64,000 bases of DNA, taken from the NCBI GenBank assembly GCA_002104905.1, contig MCFE01000301.1, positions 35,545 through 99,544 of the forward strand, written 5' to 3'. Both the position numbers and the translations under genes were made by a program. Source of the stretch: Basidiobolus meristosporus CBS 931.73 (lineage: Eukaryota; Basidiobolomycota; Basidiobolomycetes; Basidiobolales; Basidiobolaceae). The first letter of the stretch is position 1, and every line of letters starts with the position of its first letter. The notes under the pieces were generated by a model. It searched no databases, had not been told where the DNA came from, and saw nothing but the letters and a program-made list of their open reading frames with translations. Positions 53,698 to 64,000 of the stretch are shown here, one piece after another.

Positions 53698-54700
53698 GTT
53701 GTTGGGGATTAGGGAAGGTGAAGAGGGAATCGAGGCTGGTGAGCTTTTATTGAAGTTGGTTGGGCCGAATTCTTCTCGGGTATAATGGGGGACCAATTCT
53801 AGAAATACTTAAATATTCGAGGAACCAAATGTAACCTGAAATGACGCCAACAATAGACTCTAGGGAATTGCTCACTAATGGTACAAACGTAGATTGGAGA
53901 TGCGCCTTGATTGGGCTACTTCTCCCAAAATGGAATCAATGGGTGACGGATTTAATTCACCTCGCTACACCCTCCAAGAAAGAAGTGGCACTCTTGTTGA
54001 TTTGGTTTGTGACCTCATGATTGCATCTTGGCCTATCACTTTGTATAGCCTGTTTAACCTCATGGTGCCATCGGGTTTGTGTTGTTGAGCGCCACTGTCA
54101 AAATTAGTCTAAATATACTGCACTTGAGGATTAAGCTTATTTGTGCTTGTCTGTTTACACACCCGATGCAAAATGCGTGATCAATTTCGTTGCCATATTT
54201 ATTGCGTGTGGCTTGCCATACAAATTTGTTCCGAAGTTTACATGTTGGCGTCATGAAGCACTATTCGAGCCACGTTATGTATGCTTTGATCCGTCCAATA
54301 TTGGTAGTTCCGTTTAGTGCTTGGTCTGTGGAGATATTCATATAAAACATGGGAATGGATTATGCATCTCATTGAACTCCTATTTCTCGGTCACTTGTCC
54401 TGAATCCGCACCAGGTAGAACTTGGGGACCTGGATGAGATTTATTGACTTCTGAGATCAGATTTGGAAGTTTTCTGTTGCCAATAAGATTAGTGCAGGTA
54501 AGTGTTTAGGTGCTATATTCTGTATAGGCAGAGTGTGGATGATGGCTGATATACCTGATATAGACTATGCACTGGCATTTTCAGAACTTGGCAGCTTCCT
54601 AATCTGTGATAAATTGTATTTTCTCCCCATATTCATTTAGTAGTTACAGCCTCCACTCTGGTGTAATACAAAAAGGAGTAAGAATCTGATTGTTTTGTCA
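53698..54700. other. Intergenic
   Basis: About 1 kb upstream of the glucanase. No gene or clear repeat is recognised; from here base composition and style shift to that of the transposon-rich right end. Confidence 0.4.
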
Positions 54701-54769
54701 AAATAGACAACATGCAATGTGATTGTTACCTTTACCATTGTTGCTATTAGTATTCAAGCTCCATTCCAA

Positions 54770-55000
54770 GTAGTAACTCAGACTAGTATTTACAAGCCCC
54801 AGTTCATTGTTGGGAATTACTTTTAGTGCCTCACTAGAATAACAGGTACCCAGGACATGAAAAGTTGACAAGCTGATGAAACAGCCCTAAACTTTGCATT
54901 CATGCTTTTGGAACCTTCCTAATCATATACCATATTTTCTTTTTTCCAAGTCCATGTAAATGTATATTTACTACTTGTACATTCAGTATATCATCCCTAT
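54770..55000 (+). mobile_element. Diverged LTR remnant related to the copia LTR
   Basis: Aligns by eye with the copia LTR at 58,930-59,120: 'GTTGGGAATTACTT', 'ACAGGTACCCAGGACATGAAAA', 'AAACAGCCCTAAACTTTGCA', 'GGAACCTTCCTAA' and 'CCATGTAAATGTATATTTACTACTT' segments occur in the same order with substitutions. No internal coding region follows, so it is a solo or relic LTR of a related family. Confidence 0.6.
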
Positions 55001-55314
55001 GAAAAATAATTTGGTCCCGCAGGTGGATCCAATCCAGATCAGCCATCAGGATCCTGTTTGGGGGCCATCATAATACCAGCAGCTTGGAATTAGTGACCCT
55101 CTTAATGATCCTATGACAGGATCACAATGGCATTTAGCTAATTTTACTGCCAAATAAAGTTATAGAACTTGACAGGGTTTGATTAGTGCTGTGGCAATAA
55201 TTGCATGGCATTGCTGCGGTCTTGATGCACTCTACAACTATTTTAAATGGGTCTTACCAGACAGAACATCCAATTGCCTAATATGGCAAATAACTTGGCA
55301 GTGTTTTGATGGCC

Positions 55315-56235
55315 TCATTGCAAGCCTCTGATGGCATTATTATGGCAGTAGGGTGGCCTACAGCTAGTTCTGTATGATGCTACCATATCAATTACCAAAT
55401 GGTATTTCCTATTTCTACCTCCCCTTGTGCAATTTATATATTCCACTGTAGAATCACCCCTCTTTATTTTCTTACTCACAACTACCTTGGGTATTCCACA
55501 TATTGTCCAAATAAAAAAAACTATGGCCTCCTGCTTACTAACCTCTTCAGATGCACACACCTGCCACAATTGACATACATCTATCACCTCAACTTCAGGG
55601 CTTTTTAGTGTGATACTTGCAAAGTTGCATATACCTTGTTCTGCTGGTAACAAATACATCTTGCAAACATATGCTTGGTTGCTGCCACTTCTGCCATGAA
55701 TACCTCCTGAATATCTGCAAAGAGCTTTTTGGTATTTACCCAATATATTCCTTCACCCTGCTAGATTATAGTACCCCTTATAGGTGAACTCTTGCTCTTG
55801 TTTGTGTGAATTCTGTATTGAATGGTGCAGAAGTTGGCTTGTGACCAAGAGAAACCTGGCACCCTTTGGTAGAGCTTTCCTAATGAAAATTAGTTGCTTG
55901 TTGCTCCCAACCCAACTTTACATTTCTTAACTATTACCCATGCATTGGGGCTGCTTAGCTTCTTAATTCCATAGGCATAGGTGTCTCCATATGCACATCT
56001 GTCCTCAGTACTTTACAGCTCTTCCTGGCTGTCCTCCATGTACCAACTCATCACATCCATGACAGACTTGAAGGTAATATGCTTGATGAGACTGGGATAT
56101 GGTAGTACCTGCAATTTGACTTGTCTTCCTATCCCCCCACACATCAGCTCCATGGGAAGCTCCCAAAAGGTGAAGCAAGGCCCAATATTCTTCACACACA
56201 AAGCAAGATGGAGTAGAGAATGGATACAGTAGCTG
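55315..56235 (-). pseudogene. Decayed transposase-like fragment
   Basis: Minus-strand coding-like segments broken by stops and frame changes. The clearest (about 56201-56013) reads 'KNIGPCFTFWELPMELMCGG', then 'PYPSLIKHITFKSVMDVM', similar in style to the 'IGP.Y.FW.FPMER' segment of Tnp2/CACTA-like transposases of plants and fungi. Further degraded pieces continue down to about 55315. Family assignment is tentative. Confidence 0.4.
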
Positions 56236-56279
56236 CAGAGATCTACATATTCAGCTTTATGTCCTACAAAAAATTATTG

Positions 56280-57000
56280 AGATGATCCTGTCAAAAGGTG
56301 GTCACAAAGTTAAAGTCCCATGACTAGGGGTACTGATCTTGTTGGGACACCATCCAGAGACCATTGAAAAATAATTGCCCCCAGATTTCACAAAAAACTT
56401 GGTCAAAATTTCTCATCACAACAATGTATAAGTGGCTTTTGATTGGTTCCCTGGCAATTTGCTCACTTTCTGATCCCAGACACTCTATTGCCACCTACAT
56501 TTGCGTGAATTGATTGGCTATTGCCTCTTTTTCACACTCCTTGCTTCCTGACTCAACCATTTCACTTACTTTTCATGCATACAGATTGATTTATTTCCAT
56601 TGGAGCTTCAGTTGTACCTCAATTGCCAATTGTATTGACCTATACAAGTCTCTATACCCTACACTAACATTAAGCCCAACCCCACACTCAACAAGTAACT
56701 CCATTAAAATCCACCACTCAATAAGTATTTCTGCTGTAAAGCTCTGGTTTCACAACTTTGGTGGGAACCCAACAGCTTTATGCAACTGTTCATTCACTGG
56801 TTCCCACACATCCTGGTCTTCAGCTGGCACTGCAAGGTCTAGCTCCTCATCTGCCAGTCTTTGCAATATTCCAGTGCATTTTCTTGAGCACTGCTCTTGA
56901 AGAACTGCTGCAACCTCTTGGTGTGCCTTTTAATGTTCCAAAACTCTACTGAAGGCACTGTGATAGTCTTTCAAGCTCTGGACATTGTAACCTTGTGTGT
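56280..57000 (-). pseudogene. Continuation of decayed minus-strand element
   Basis: On the minus strand one frame shows a coding-like run ('RLADEELDLAVPAEDQDVWE', 'LLVECGVGLNVSVGYRDL') interrupted by stops. It probably belongs to the same dead element as the transposase-like fragment next to it. No family is recognised. Confidence 0.3.
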
Positions 57001-58445
57001 CAGTGGGATCTCCACTCTGTCAACAATGGAGGCTGTGGAGGCTGTGATAGACAAATTGCCTTTTCAGCAAACTCATCTACCTTGCTGGAGTGTAGCACCA
57101 CTGGCTGTGCTTCCAACTCTTGTGAAAACAGCTGTTTTCTTGTTGGTAATTCTTCTTGGCTATGATGGGATTCAGTCTGTTCCTGGCTTTTGGCATTAAT
57201 TGGCAAGAACTGCAGTTTTTTTTGCATGCCTCCCTGTCTCAGCCTTGTGTAGACATTTTTCCCTTTACCTTTTCCTTCATCACTGCTAGGTCTTTCACTG
57301 CTACTTTGTCTGTGTACTTCTTGTAAAGAACTACGTTTTCTCCTGGATAAATTCTGCTCTGACAAATCTGTTTTGGTCTGCTTGTCCCTTGCTGGCACTC
57401 TTCTGGCAACCTGACATTTCTTTTCTGCTTGTTTTGAGCTCTCACCATAGTTGTGACAGGCTCCTGTAAAAGCAGCTGGTTTTTATTACTGCCAGGTCCT
57501 TCACTGTTACTTTGACTAGGTGCTTCTTGAGTGGTACTATGCTTTTCCTTGATAAATGTTGTGCTGATGCATCTGTGTCTGCCTGCTTGTTCCTAATTGG
57601 CACTCTTCCAGCTACCTGACATCACTTTGATGCTTGTCTGGAGCTTTTGGCCCTGCTTGTAATGGGCTCTTGAGGAAGCTGTTGGTTTTTAGCCATGGCA
57701 CTCTTGTTCTTCTGCCTTTGATAGTTTCTGCTATTTTTAAGATACTTTCTTAGCATACCAATGCTGGCCCAAAATCCATTTGCCTGTTTGAATCCAGGAT
57801 AATGCTTATGGAGCAAGTCAAGTGCATTCTGCTTGGCTTTGAATTCCTGATGATCCTATGGTATGCTGGCCTTAAGGTGATGGCATGCTAGACTTCTGAC
57901 AGCCACTTGTATATTAGCCCACTCTTCATTATTGCACTCAATGGCTTCTTGGATCTTCAGTGTCTTATGATTTTTAGGCTTTGGTATAAACACCACATTG
58001 TCTCCCTCCCATGCTGGATAGGTTTTTCTGTGGACATTATATTTGGGCACTGTTGTTGTGCATCAAAGACTGTACGGTGTTCCTCTGCTGTTACATTGGG
58101 CAATGGCTCAATTCTTGGCTGTGACATTGAGCTACTTGAGTTCCTTCTTTGCAGCGGAGATACTGCTTTCTCTACCTGGGATATTGATTGCTCTACACAT
58201 ATTATCTGCTCATCCTGTTTCTGGACTATCTCATGATTTCTCTGGGCCATTGCATCTATGCTATCAGCCACTGCACCTAATTGCTTCATTAATGCTTTGG
58301 TATGAGCTGACAATATACTTACTAATATAGATGGTGGTGATGTTATCATGGCCACTTGCTGATCTTCAACTGAGGGTACTGTGTTTGCTACATTCTCATC
58401 TTCCTGAGCATAACAGTCAGCTTGTGGCTCTGCAAAGGTTCTCAA
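57000..58445 (-). pseudogene. Decayed multi-segment ORF region of unknown element
   Basis: Several minus-strand frames lie end to end. 58445-57957 has a coiled-coil-like part 'SIDAMAQRNHEIVQKQDEQI'. 58050-57856 has 'YPAWEGDNVVFIPKPKNHKT'. 57816-57622 has 'HKHYPGFKQANGFWASIGML'. 57398-57000 is Lys/Arg/Ser-rich. They look like one transposon-associated protein broken by frameshifts. I cannot name it. Confidence 0.35.
57245..57700. repeat. Tandem repeat, about 206-bp period
   Basis: 'AGGTCTTTCACTGCTACTTTG' at about 57289 recurs as 'AGGTCCTTCACTGTTACTTTG' at about 57495, and 'CCTGACATTTCTTTTCTGCTTG' at 57410 recurs near 57615. Offsets are 205-206 bp, giving two diverged units and part of a third. 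On the minus strand the units encode related peptides ('PARDKQTKTDLSEQNLS' and 'PIRNKQADTDASAQHLS'). Confidence 0.65.
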
Positions 58446-58832
58446 TTGCCTACTTTATTGAGAGCCTGAGGAGTCTGCATTATTCCCTTCAATGGGCACA
58501 CTGTCCACAGGGCCTTTTTTGGATGTAGCCCTGCTTGTTGCCCCAAATGTCAAAGCAAGCTGTTGTCCAACCATTCTTCTGTTGTCATCAGTGGTGGGGT
58601 TTGGTTAAGAACCAGACAACTTTGCTTACTGGGCGCAATATTGTAGCTACCAGTAGGCAGGATTGCTCTTCAACAATTTTGCACCATGTGGGACAATCTT
58701 GCACACTATGGCACAATCTGACATAATGAGGCTGGCACAAATGATTGCACCCACTTGTAATGTTTGCATCATGTGCACAATTGGATACCGCTATTATGAT
58801 AGGTAAAATCCGGTATTTGGATATGTTTCTTT

Positions 58833-59180
58833 TGTTATAAGATTTGTAATTCCACCTAAATATTCACCTAACTTAGTCACTTAGATCACTACCCTCAAAT
58901 CCTAGAGAATACTGACCAAAATCCTTGTTGGGATTTACTTAGAATATTTTCACCAAAATACCAGGTACCCAGAACATGAAAATTCACAAAGTTGTCCAAA
59001 CAGCCCAAAGCTTTGCACACATGTTCTTGGGACCTTTCTTAACCTATTCAATGTGTTTGTAATGCCAAGACCATGTAAAAGTATAAATACTACTTTTACA
59101 TTCAATAAATTATTAGGTGAAAACCACATAATCTACTTGTTCTCCCAATCACTTCCAATATCTCCAAGACTCTTACAACA
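58833..59180 (+). repeat. Copia 5' LTR
   Basis: 348 bp, starts TGTTATAAGATTTG, ends CTCTTACAACA. A TATA-like TATAAATAC lies near 59081. It differs from the 3' LTR by scattered substitutions and small indels, so the insertion is not recent. Confidence 0.9.
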
Positions 59181-59196
59181 GGTTATGAGCCCCAAG
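59181..59196 (+). promoter_or_regulatory. Primer binding site, initiator tRNA-Met half-molecule type
   Basis: Directly after the 5' LTR, GGTTATGAGCCCCAAG is complementary to the anticodon arm of initiator tRNA-Met (…GGGCTCATAACC…) rather than to a tRNA 3' end. Drosophila copia is known to use such a cleaved half-tRNA primer; the same mode is inferred here. Confidence 0.65.
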
Positions 59197-60012
59197 CTGT
59201 CACTCTCTGCAATGTCTACTACTGCTATTACTGGAATTTTACCTTCTGCTGAAAAGATGGATGGATATAACTACCAAGTGTGGAAGGTGAAGATGAAGAT
59301 GCTGCTACAAGAAAGAGGCCTATGGGATATTGTCATGGGAGAAGAATGCCCTCCTAAAAACATGGGAGAGGAAGCCTTAAAGTACCAGAAGAAAGAACAA
59401 AGTGCCTTTAACTGCATTTGCCTTAATGTCAAGGACAAATTGCTAATTCAATGCTCAAGAGCAAAAATGGCAAAGAATGCCTGGAAAGCATTAGAAGACA
59501 CCTACCAGTCATGTTCAGCTGCCAAGAAAATTTATCTGAGACACAAATTCTTTACTACAAAGATGCTACCAGGAGAAAATATGAAAAATCTAATTAACCA
59601 AATTACCCTGCTGGTAGATGAGATGGAATCTGTGGGCATACCAACTACTGATGAGGATGTGATAGTTACCATCCTGAATAGCCTGACAGACAAGTTTCAG
59701 GGCCTTGTATCAGCCCTAGAGTCCAGAGCTGAAGATTTGACCTTAAATTACGTATATGGAAGGCTCCTGGATGAAGAATTAAGAAAATCAAGCGCCAATA
59801 AGAAGGAAGAAGAAAATGCTTTAATAAGCAATGATAACCAACAAAGGAGGTACCCAAGACCCTACAAAGGCAACAGCACCTGCTTTGTAACTACTGCAAA
59901 AGGAAAGGACACACATCAGACCGGTGTCTCAAAAAGAAAGATAATCAGCAAAAGAAGCCTGAACATGGAAATGCTGCAAGAACTGAAGATAGACTACTCA
60001 TATCTGCACTAA
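59185..60012 (+). pseudogene. Copia gag remnant
   Basis: From the ATG at 59185 the frame gives a copia-type gag ('YNYQVWKVKMKMLLQERGLW', 'AKNAWKALEDTY', 'LRHKFFTTKM', 'NLINQITLLVDEM'). Near 59870 the frame slips: the zinc knuckle ('CNYCKRKGHTSDRC') lies in the +1 frame. Confidence 0.85.
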
Positions 60013-60044
60013 ATATGACCACAAACAAGGATTCTCAGATGTGA

Positions 60045-61215
60045 TATATTGACTCTGGAGCATCTCAACACTTTACACACCAAAAAGAACTTTTTACCCA
60101 ATATCAAGAAATTCCAATTAAGAAGGCTTTCATGGGTGACAATAGAACACTTGATGCAGTGGGAGAAGGAACTATCCAAGTAAACCTTAGAAGCAGTGAA
60201 GGAAGCCATACACTGACCTTCAAAGAAGTACTCTATGTACCAGAAATAGCCAAGAACCTACTCTCTGTAAGCAAGGCCAGAGCAGAAGGACTCAGTTTCA
60301 GTTTTGACAATTCTGGATGCAGGATCACTGATCAAAATGGTGCTCATATTGCTTTGGGCATCAGAGATCAGAGTCTATACAAGTTGACTTATAATCCATC
60401 ATATCTGGAAGCCAATATAAGTAACTTAAATGAAGAAATACTAATGCTTTGGCATAGGAGATTTGGACACATCAATTTTGATTATTTGCGTAAAATTATC
60501 AAAGATCAGCTAATTTCTGGAGTGAAAGTTGATCCCCCAGCTAATTTGGAGCACTGTAAAGCCAGCATATATGGGAAACAAGCCAGACAACTGTTCAAGA
60601 GCTCTGGGTTAATCAAAACTAAGAAAAATTAGATCTAGTTCACTCAGATCTGTGTGGACCTATGCAAAATTTATCCTTAGGTGGGATGAAGTATTTAATC
60701 ACTTTTATTGATGATTATACAAGATACACATGGGCCTACTTCATGGAGAGAAAGGAAGAAGCTCTGTCTAAGCTCAGGGAGCTTAAAGCCATGGTGGAGA
60801 GAGAAACTGGTGAAAAAATCAAGAAAATATGCTCTGACAAAGGTGGAGAATATACCTCAAAACTCTTCATTCACTTCTGCAAAATTCATGGGATAAAGCA
60901 AGAGACTACTGTACCATACTCTCCACAGCAAAGTGGAGAAGCAGAATGAGCTAACAGATCAATAATTGATATGGCAAGATCTATGATCCATGATCAAAAA
61001 TTATCCTATGATTTTTGGGCGGAATCAGTTGCCACTGCTGTATACCTTAAAAATAGGAGTTATAACAGAATACTTTGTGATTCTACTTCATTTGAGGCAT
61101 GGCATGGATACAGATCAAGTGCAGAACATCCAAGAATATTTGGGTGTACCGCATATACCAAAAAACTGGCCTGAAATCAGTCAAAATTTGAGCCAAAAAG
61201 TGTAAAATGCATATT
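60045..61215 (+). pseudogene. Copia protease and integrase remnant
   Basis: Protease active site 'YIDSGAS' follows a TGA where Trp is usual. Then gag-pre-integrase 'LWHRRFGHINFDYLRK' and the integrase core 'HSDLCGPM', 'TFIDDYTRYTWAYF', 'CSDKGGEYTS', 'PYSPQQSGEAE' with a TGA in place of the expected Arg codon just after it. Frameshifts near 60632 and 61170 also break it. Confidence 0.85.
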
Positions 61216-61216
61216 T

Positions 61217-62361
61217 TTGTGCTACTGCAATGAGAGTAAGGCATACAGACTCTACAATACCAAAGCAAAGAAGCTGATCAAGTCCAGGGATGTGTTTTTT
61301 GATGAAAATTCAAAATTCTCACAAAAAATGACATCAGATGATGACAAAAATTTGATCACAAGTCCACCAATTGTCAGGATTGCATCAGAGCAAAACAATG
61401 AAGATTTTTTCACTCCAGAGGACTCTACAACTGTGGTTCAGCCAGAATCAGTGCCCAGGAATATCCCAGAAGTGATCATTCTAGTATCAAATGCCCGGAG
61501 ATCCAATTGGACAAGAAATAGCCCAAATTACTATATCAATGAGGGTACAAACTTAGTCTATGCCTATTCCGTCCATGTTGATGAAACCCAGACTGTACAA
61601 GAGGCCCTAAATAGCCCTCAGACAAAGTTTTGGAGATCTGCAATGACTGATGAATATCAGGCCCTGATGGAAAATCAAACTTGGGACTTAGTCAAATTAC
61701 CAATCAACCAAAAATCAATTGGATGCAGATGGGTCTTCAAGACAAAATACAAGGCTGATGGTACAATTGAAAGATACAAAGCAAGACTTGTAGCCAAAGG
61801 ATACTCTCAAACAAAAGGACTTAACTATACTGAGACCTTTGCACTGGTAGCCAAGTTTAATTCCATCAGATTAATTTTGGCTATTGCAGCCAAATATAAG
61901 ATTTTTATTCATCAATGGATGAAAAAACTGCATTTTTGAATGGATAACTTGATGAGGACATGTATATGAACCAGCCTGATGGGTTTGTTGACCAAGATAA
62001 CCCCCGTTTGGTCTGCAAGCTTAAAAAGTCACTATATGGTCTCAAACAATCACCAAGAGCCTGGAATTGCAAGATAGATTCTTATTTGGAATCTTTGAGT
62101 TTCAAAAGGAGTAATGCTGACTATAGTATATACTATAGGCCAGAAAGAGCAAATCCAGTTCTATTAGCTCTATATGTGGATGATCTTATTATAGCCACCA
62201 ATAACTTAGAAACAATGGAAGAGACTAAATCCAGCCTATCTAAGGAGTTCAAGATGTCCAATCTAGGAGAACTTAGTTACTACTTAGGGATTAAGTTCTC
62301 TATAGACAGAAGTACCCAGACTATTGCCCCAAGCAATCCAAGTATATTCAAGATATACTAA
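61217..62361 (+). pseudogene. Copia reverse transcriptase remnant
   Basis: RVT_2 landmarks are 'RWVFKTKYKADGTIERYKAR', 'LVAKGYSQTKGLNYTETF', 'LVCKLKKSLYGLKQSPRAWN' and the catalytic 'LYVDDLIIA'. A one-base deletion near 61915 and a TAA shortly after it split the domain at the first catalytic Asp region ('MDEKTAFLNG'). Confidence 0.88.
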
Positions 62362-62372
62362 AGAAGTACAAA

Positions 62373-63110
62373 ATGGAAGACTGTAAACCGGCAGCTACCC
62401 CAATGGAGACAAACCTTAACTTGGTCAAAACTCAACCAAATCAAGAGAGCTTGGTGCCATCTGAAAGCCCTGACTTTCCTTATCAATCTATAGTTGGCAG
62501 TCTGATGTACATCATGCTTGGAACATGTCCAGATATCTCATATTCAGTGGGAGTTGTCAGCCAACATAATCAGAACTATGGATCTGATCACATTGCAGCA
62601 GTTAAGTGGATTTTTAGATACCTAAAAGGAACTGCTGATATCTGCTTAAGATACACTCATAAGGATTCAGAACAGGATCTTGTGGGATACTCTGATGCTG
62701 ATTGGGGACAAAATTTGGAAGACAGAAGATCCACCACAGGATACACCTTTCTTTACTGTAAAGGAGCAATTTCATGGAATTTAAGAAAGCAACCAACCGT
62801 AGCACTTTCTACCACAGAGGCAGAGTACGTGGCAGCCTGTGAAGCTACAAAAGAAGCAATGTGGCTAAGAAAGCTTTTTACAGATTCAGGCCTATGTCAA
62901 AAAATGCCTATTACTTTATTTCAAGATAGTCAAGGATGTATACAATTAGGTAGAAATCCAGCTTTTCATGCTAGAACGCAAGCACATAGATATTAGACAT
63001 CATTTCATACGTGAAGCTATACAGAATAACTTAGTTAGCTTAGCTTCACTGTCCTACAGATGAAATGATTGCAGACATATTTACCAAACCATTAGCTAGA
63101 GAACAAGTTT
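62373..63110 (+). pseudogene. Copia RNase H remnant
   Basis: Shows 'PYQSIVGSLMYI', 'DISYSVGVVSQ', 'GYSDADWGQNLEDRRSTTGY' (catalytic Asp), 'ALSTTEAEYVAACEATKEA' (catalytic Glu) and then a frameshift before 'HIDIRHHFIREA'. Confidence 0.88.
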
Positions 63111-63154
63111 GAATATCTTAGGTCAAAATTAGGACTAGTCAGTATGAACATTTA

Positions 63155-63166
63155 GCTGAGTGGGAG
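63155..63166 (+). promoter_or_regulatory. Polypurine tract
   Basis: Purine-rich GCTGAGTGGGAG immediately precedes the 3' LTR, in the position of the plus-strand primer. Confidence 0.6.
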
Positions 63167-63517
63167 TGTTGTAAAAATTTGTAATTCCACCTAAATATTC
63201 ACCTAACTTAGTCACTTAGATCATTACCCTCAAAATCCTAGAGAATACTGACCAAATTCCTTGTCAGGATTTACTTAGAATATTTTCACCAAAATACCAG
63301 GTACCCAGAACATGAAATTCTCAAAGTTGTCCAAACAGCCCCAAACTTTGCACACATGTTCTTTGGACCTTCCTTAACCTATTCTACGTGTTTGTAATGC
63401 CAAGACCATGTAAAAGTATAAATACTACTTATTACATTTGATAAATCATTAAGTGAAAACCACATAATCTACTTGTCCTCCCCAATCACTTCCAATTTCT
63501 CCAAGACTCTTACAACA
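63167..63517 (+). repeat. Copia 3' LTR
   Basis: 351 bp, starts TGTTGTAAAAATTTG, ends CTCTTACAACA; same order of blocks as the 5' LTR with scattered differences (for example TTACATTTGATAAATC versus TTACATTCAATAAATT). Confidence 0.9.
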
Positions 63518-63804
63518 ATAAGAAGCCAAGAAATGATGTGCCTAGCAGAAAGCAGAAGCTCTACAATGAGATATTTAATCATTTCAGAGTGAGGGTAGAG
63601 CATACATTTGGATATCTGAAGAGATTCAGCATATTAGCAGGTAAATACAGAGGAAAGTCATATATAGGAGAAAATAGCAGAATAAGTAACATAGTTAAGA
63701 TACTTATCAATGCACAGTATACTTCATACAAGAAGACATTCACTGAGAGAAATATGTCTGGAGCATTACAAAGATTAAATAAAGCAAGGAAAGCACTACT
63801 CTGA
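63518..63804 (+). pseudogene. PIF/Harbinger-like transposase, C-terminal fragment
   Basis: Directly after the copia 3' LTR an open frame reads 'KKPRNDVPSRKQKLYNEIFN', then 'RVRVEHTFGYLKRFSILAGK', ending 'LNKARKALL' and a stop. 'RVRVEHTFG.LK' is the hallmark of the DDE_Tnp_4 (Harbinger/DDE superfamily endonuclease) C-terminus with its catalytic Glu. The rest of the gene is not found left of the 5' LTR, so it is a fragment interrupted or joined by the copia insertion. Confidence 0.75.
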
Positions 63805-64000
63805 GCAACATAAGTAAAATTGAGTAAAATTACCAGTAACTATAACCTACCACTGGCATGATGGTAGAATTATAGTCCAGATAGTGCCAGATCAATCAGC
63901 ACCATAAACAGGCTGGCACTATGTGGCACTATCCAACAGAACAAGTCTATTGTGGCAAGCCTTTCAGCCACAAAGCACATAGACAGTATAGGAAGTATTA
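63805..64000. other. Terminal DNA with repeated TGGCACTA words
   Basis: Contains several copies of the word TGGCAC/GTGCCA (e.g. GGCTGGCACTATGTGGCACTATCC near 63,911). A similar cluster (CTATGGCACAATC, GGCTGGCACAAATG) lies left of the copia element near 58,708-58,745. These may be subterminal repeats of the Harbinger-like element. Confidence 0.35.

Larger units (their letters stand above)
58833..63517 (+). mobile_element. Ty1/copia LTR retrotransposon, complete but inactive
   Basis: Two similar LTRs (58833-59180 and 63167-63517, both TG...CA) flank a primer site, gag, protease, integrase, reverse transcriptase and RNase H in the order integrase before RT, which defines Ty1/copia. The coding region has frameshifts and stops, so it is not autonomous. 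No matching target-site duplication is seen (TTCTT before, ATAAG after). Confidence 0.93.

Noticed and set aside
59053-59184. Extending copia gag upstream to 59053
   Set aside because: That stretch lies inside the LTR and starts at a TTG; the first ATG after the LTR (59185) starts the gag-like sequence.

Overview
The window is eukaryotic nuclear DNA. Most genes are split by short introns (about 45-140 nt, mostly GT-AG), coding exons are of moderate GC, and the proteins are fungal in character: an ExgD-like GH5 glucanase, a QDE-1-type RNA-dependent RNA polymerase, Rap1/Rsr1 and a trypsin with a GPI-like tail. Two introns carry U12-type (minor spliceosome) signals, and there is a BRCA1/BARD1-like gene. 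Both are unusual for Dikarya, so an early-diverging (zygomycete-grade) fungus is likely. Basidiobolus or a relative would fit, but the sequence alone does not prove it.

Layout. 1-28.8 kb is a compact gene-rich segment: methionyl-tRNA synthetase C-terminus (+), trypsin (+), V-ATPase subunit B (+), a single-pass membrane protein (+), a poly-homeodomain protein (-), Rap1-like GTPase (+), a RING + tandem-BRCT protein of the BRCA1/BARD1 type (-), splicing factor SYF1 (+), a triple WH-motif protein (-), an HMG-box protein (-), a DinB-like protein (-), RPN10 (+), a mitochondrial PDK/BCKDK-type kinase (-), an RRM-RdRP (+) and an MGRN1-like RING E3 (-). I rebuilt exon structures by hand from splice sites and reading phase.

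29.1-52.1 kb is a remarkable array of about 30 CsbD-like genes and pseudogenes, nearly all encoding the same 96-aa intronless protein. They alternate in orientation as divergent pairs that share about 400-bp bidirectional promoters, each carrying a palindromic TGACGTCA (CRE/ATF-type) site. The array was built by nested inverted and direct duplications. One member is an expanded three-domain version, and several are broken.

52.2-53.7 kb holds a membrane-anchored GH5 exo-beta-1,3-glucanase (-). From 54 kb to the end the DNA is transposon-derived: a diverged LTR remnant, decayed minus-strand ORFs with a transposase-like motif and a 206-bp tandem repeat, a complete but inactivated Ty1/copia element (58,833-63,517) whose primer site matches the anticodon arm of initiator tRNA-Met, and a PIF/Harbinger-like transposase C-terminus directly abutting its 3' LTR.

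The most interesting signals are the eight-homeodomain gene with introns at one fixed homeodomain position, the BRCA1/BARD1-like gene, the CsbD array with its reused promoters, and the U12-type introns.
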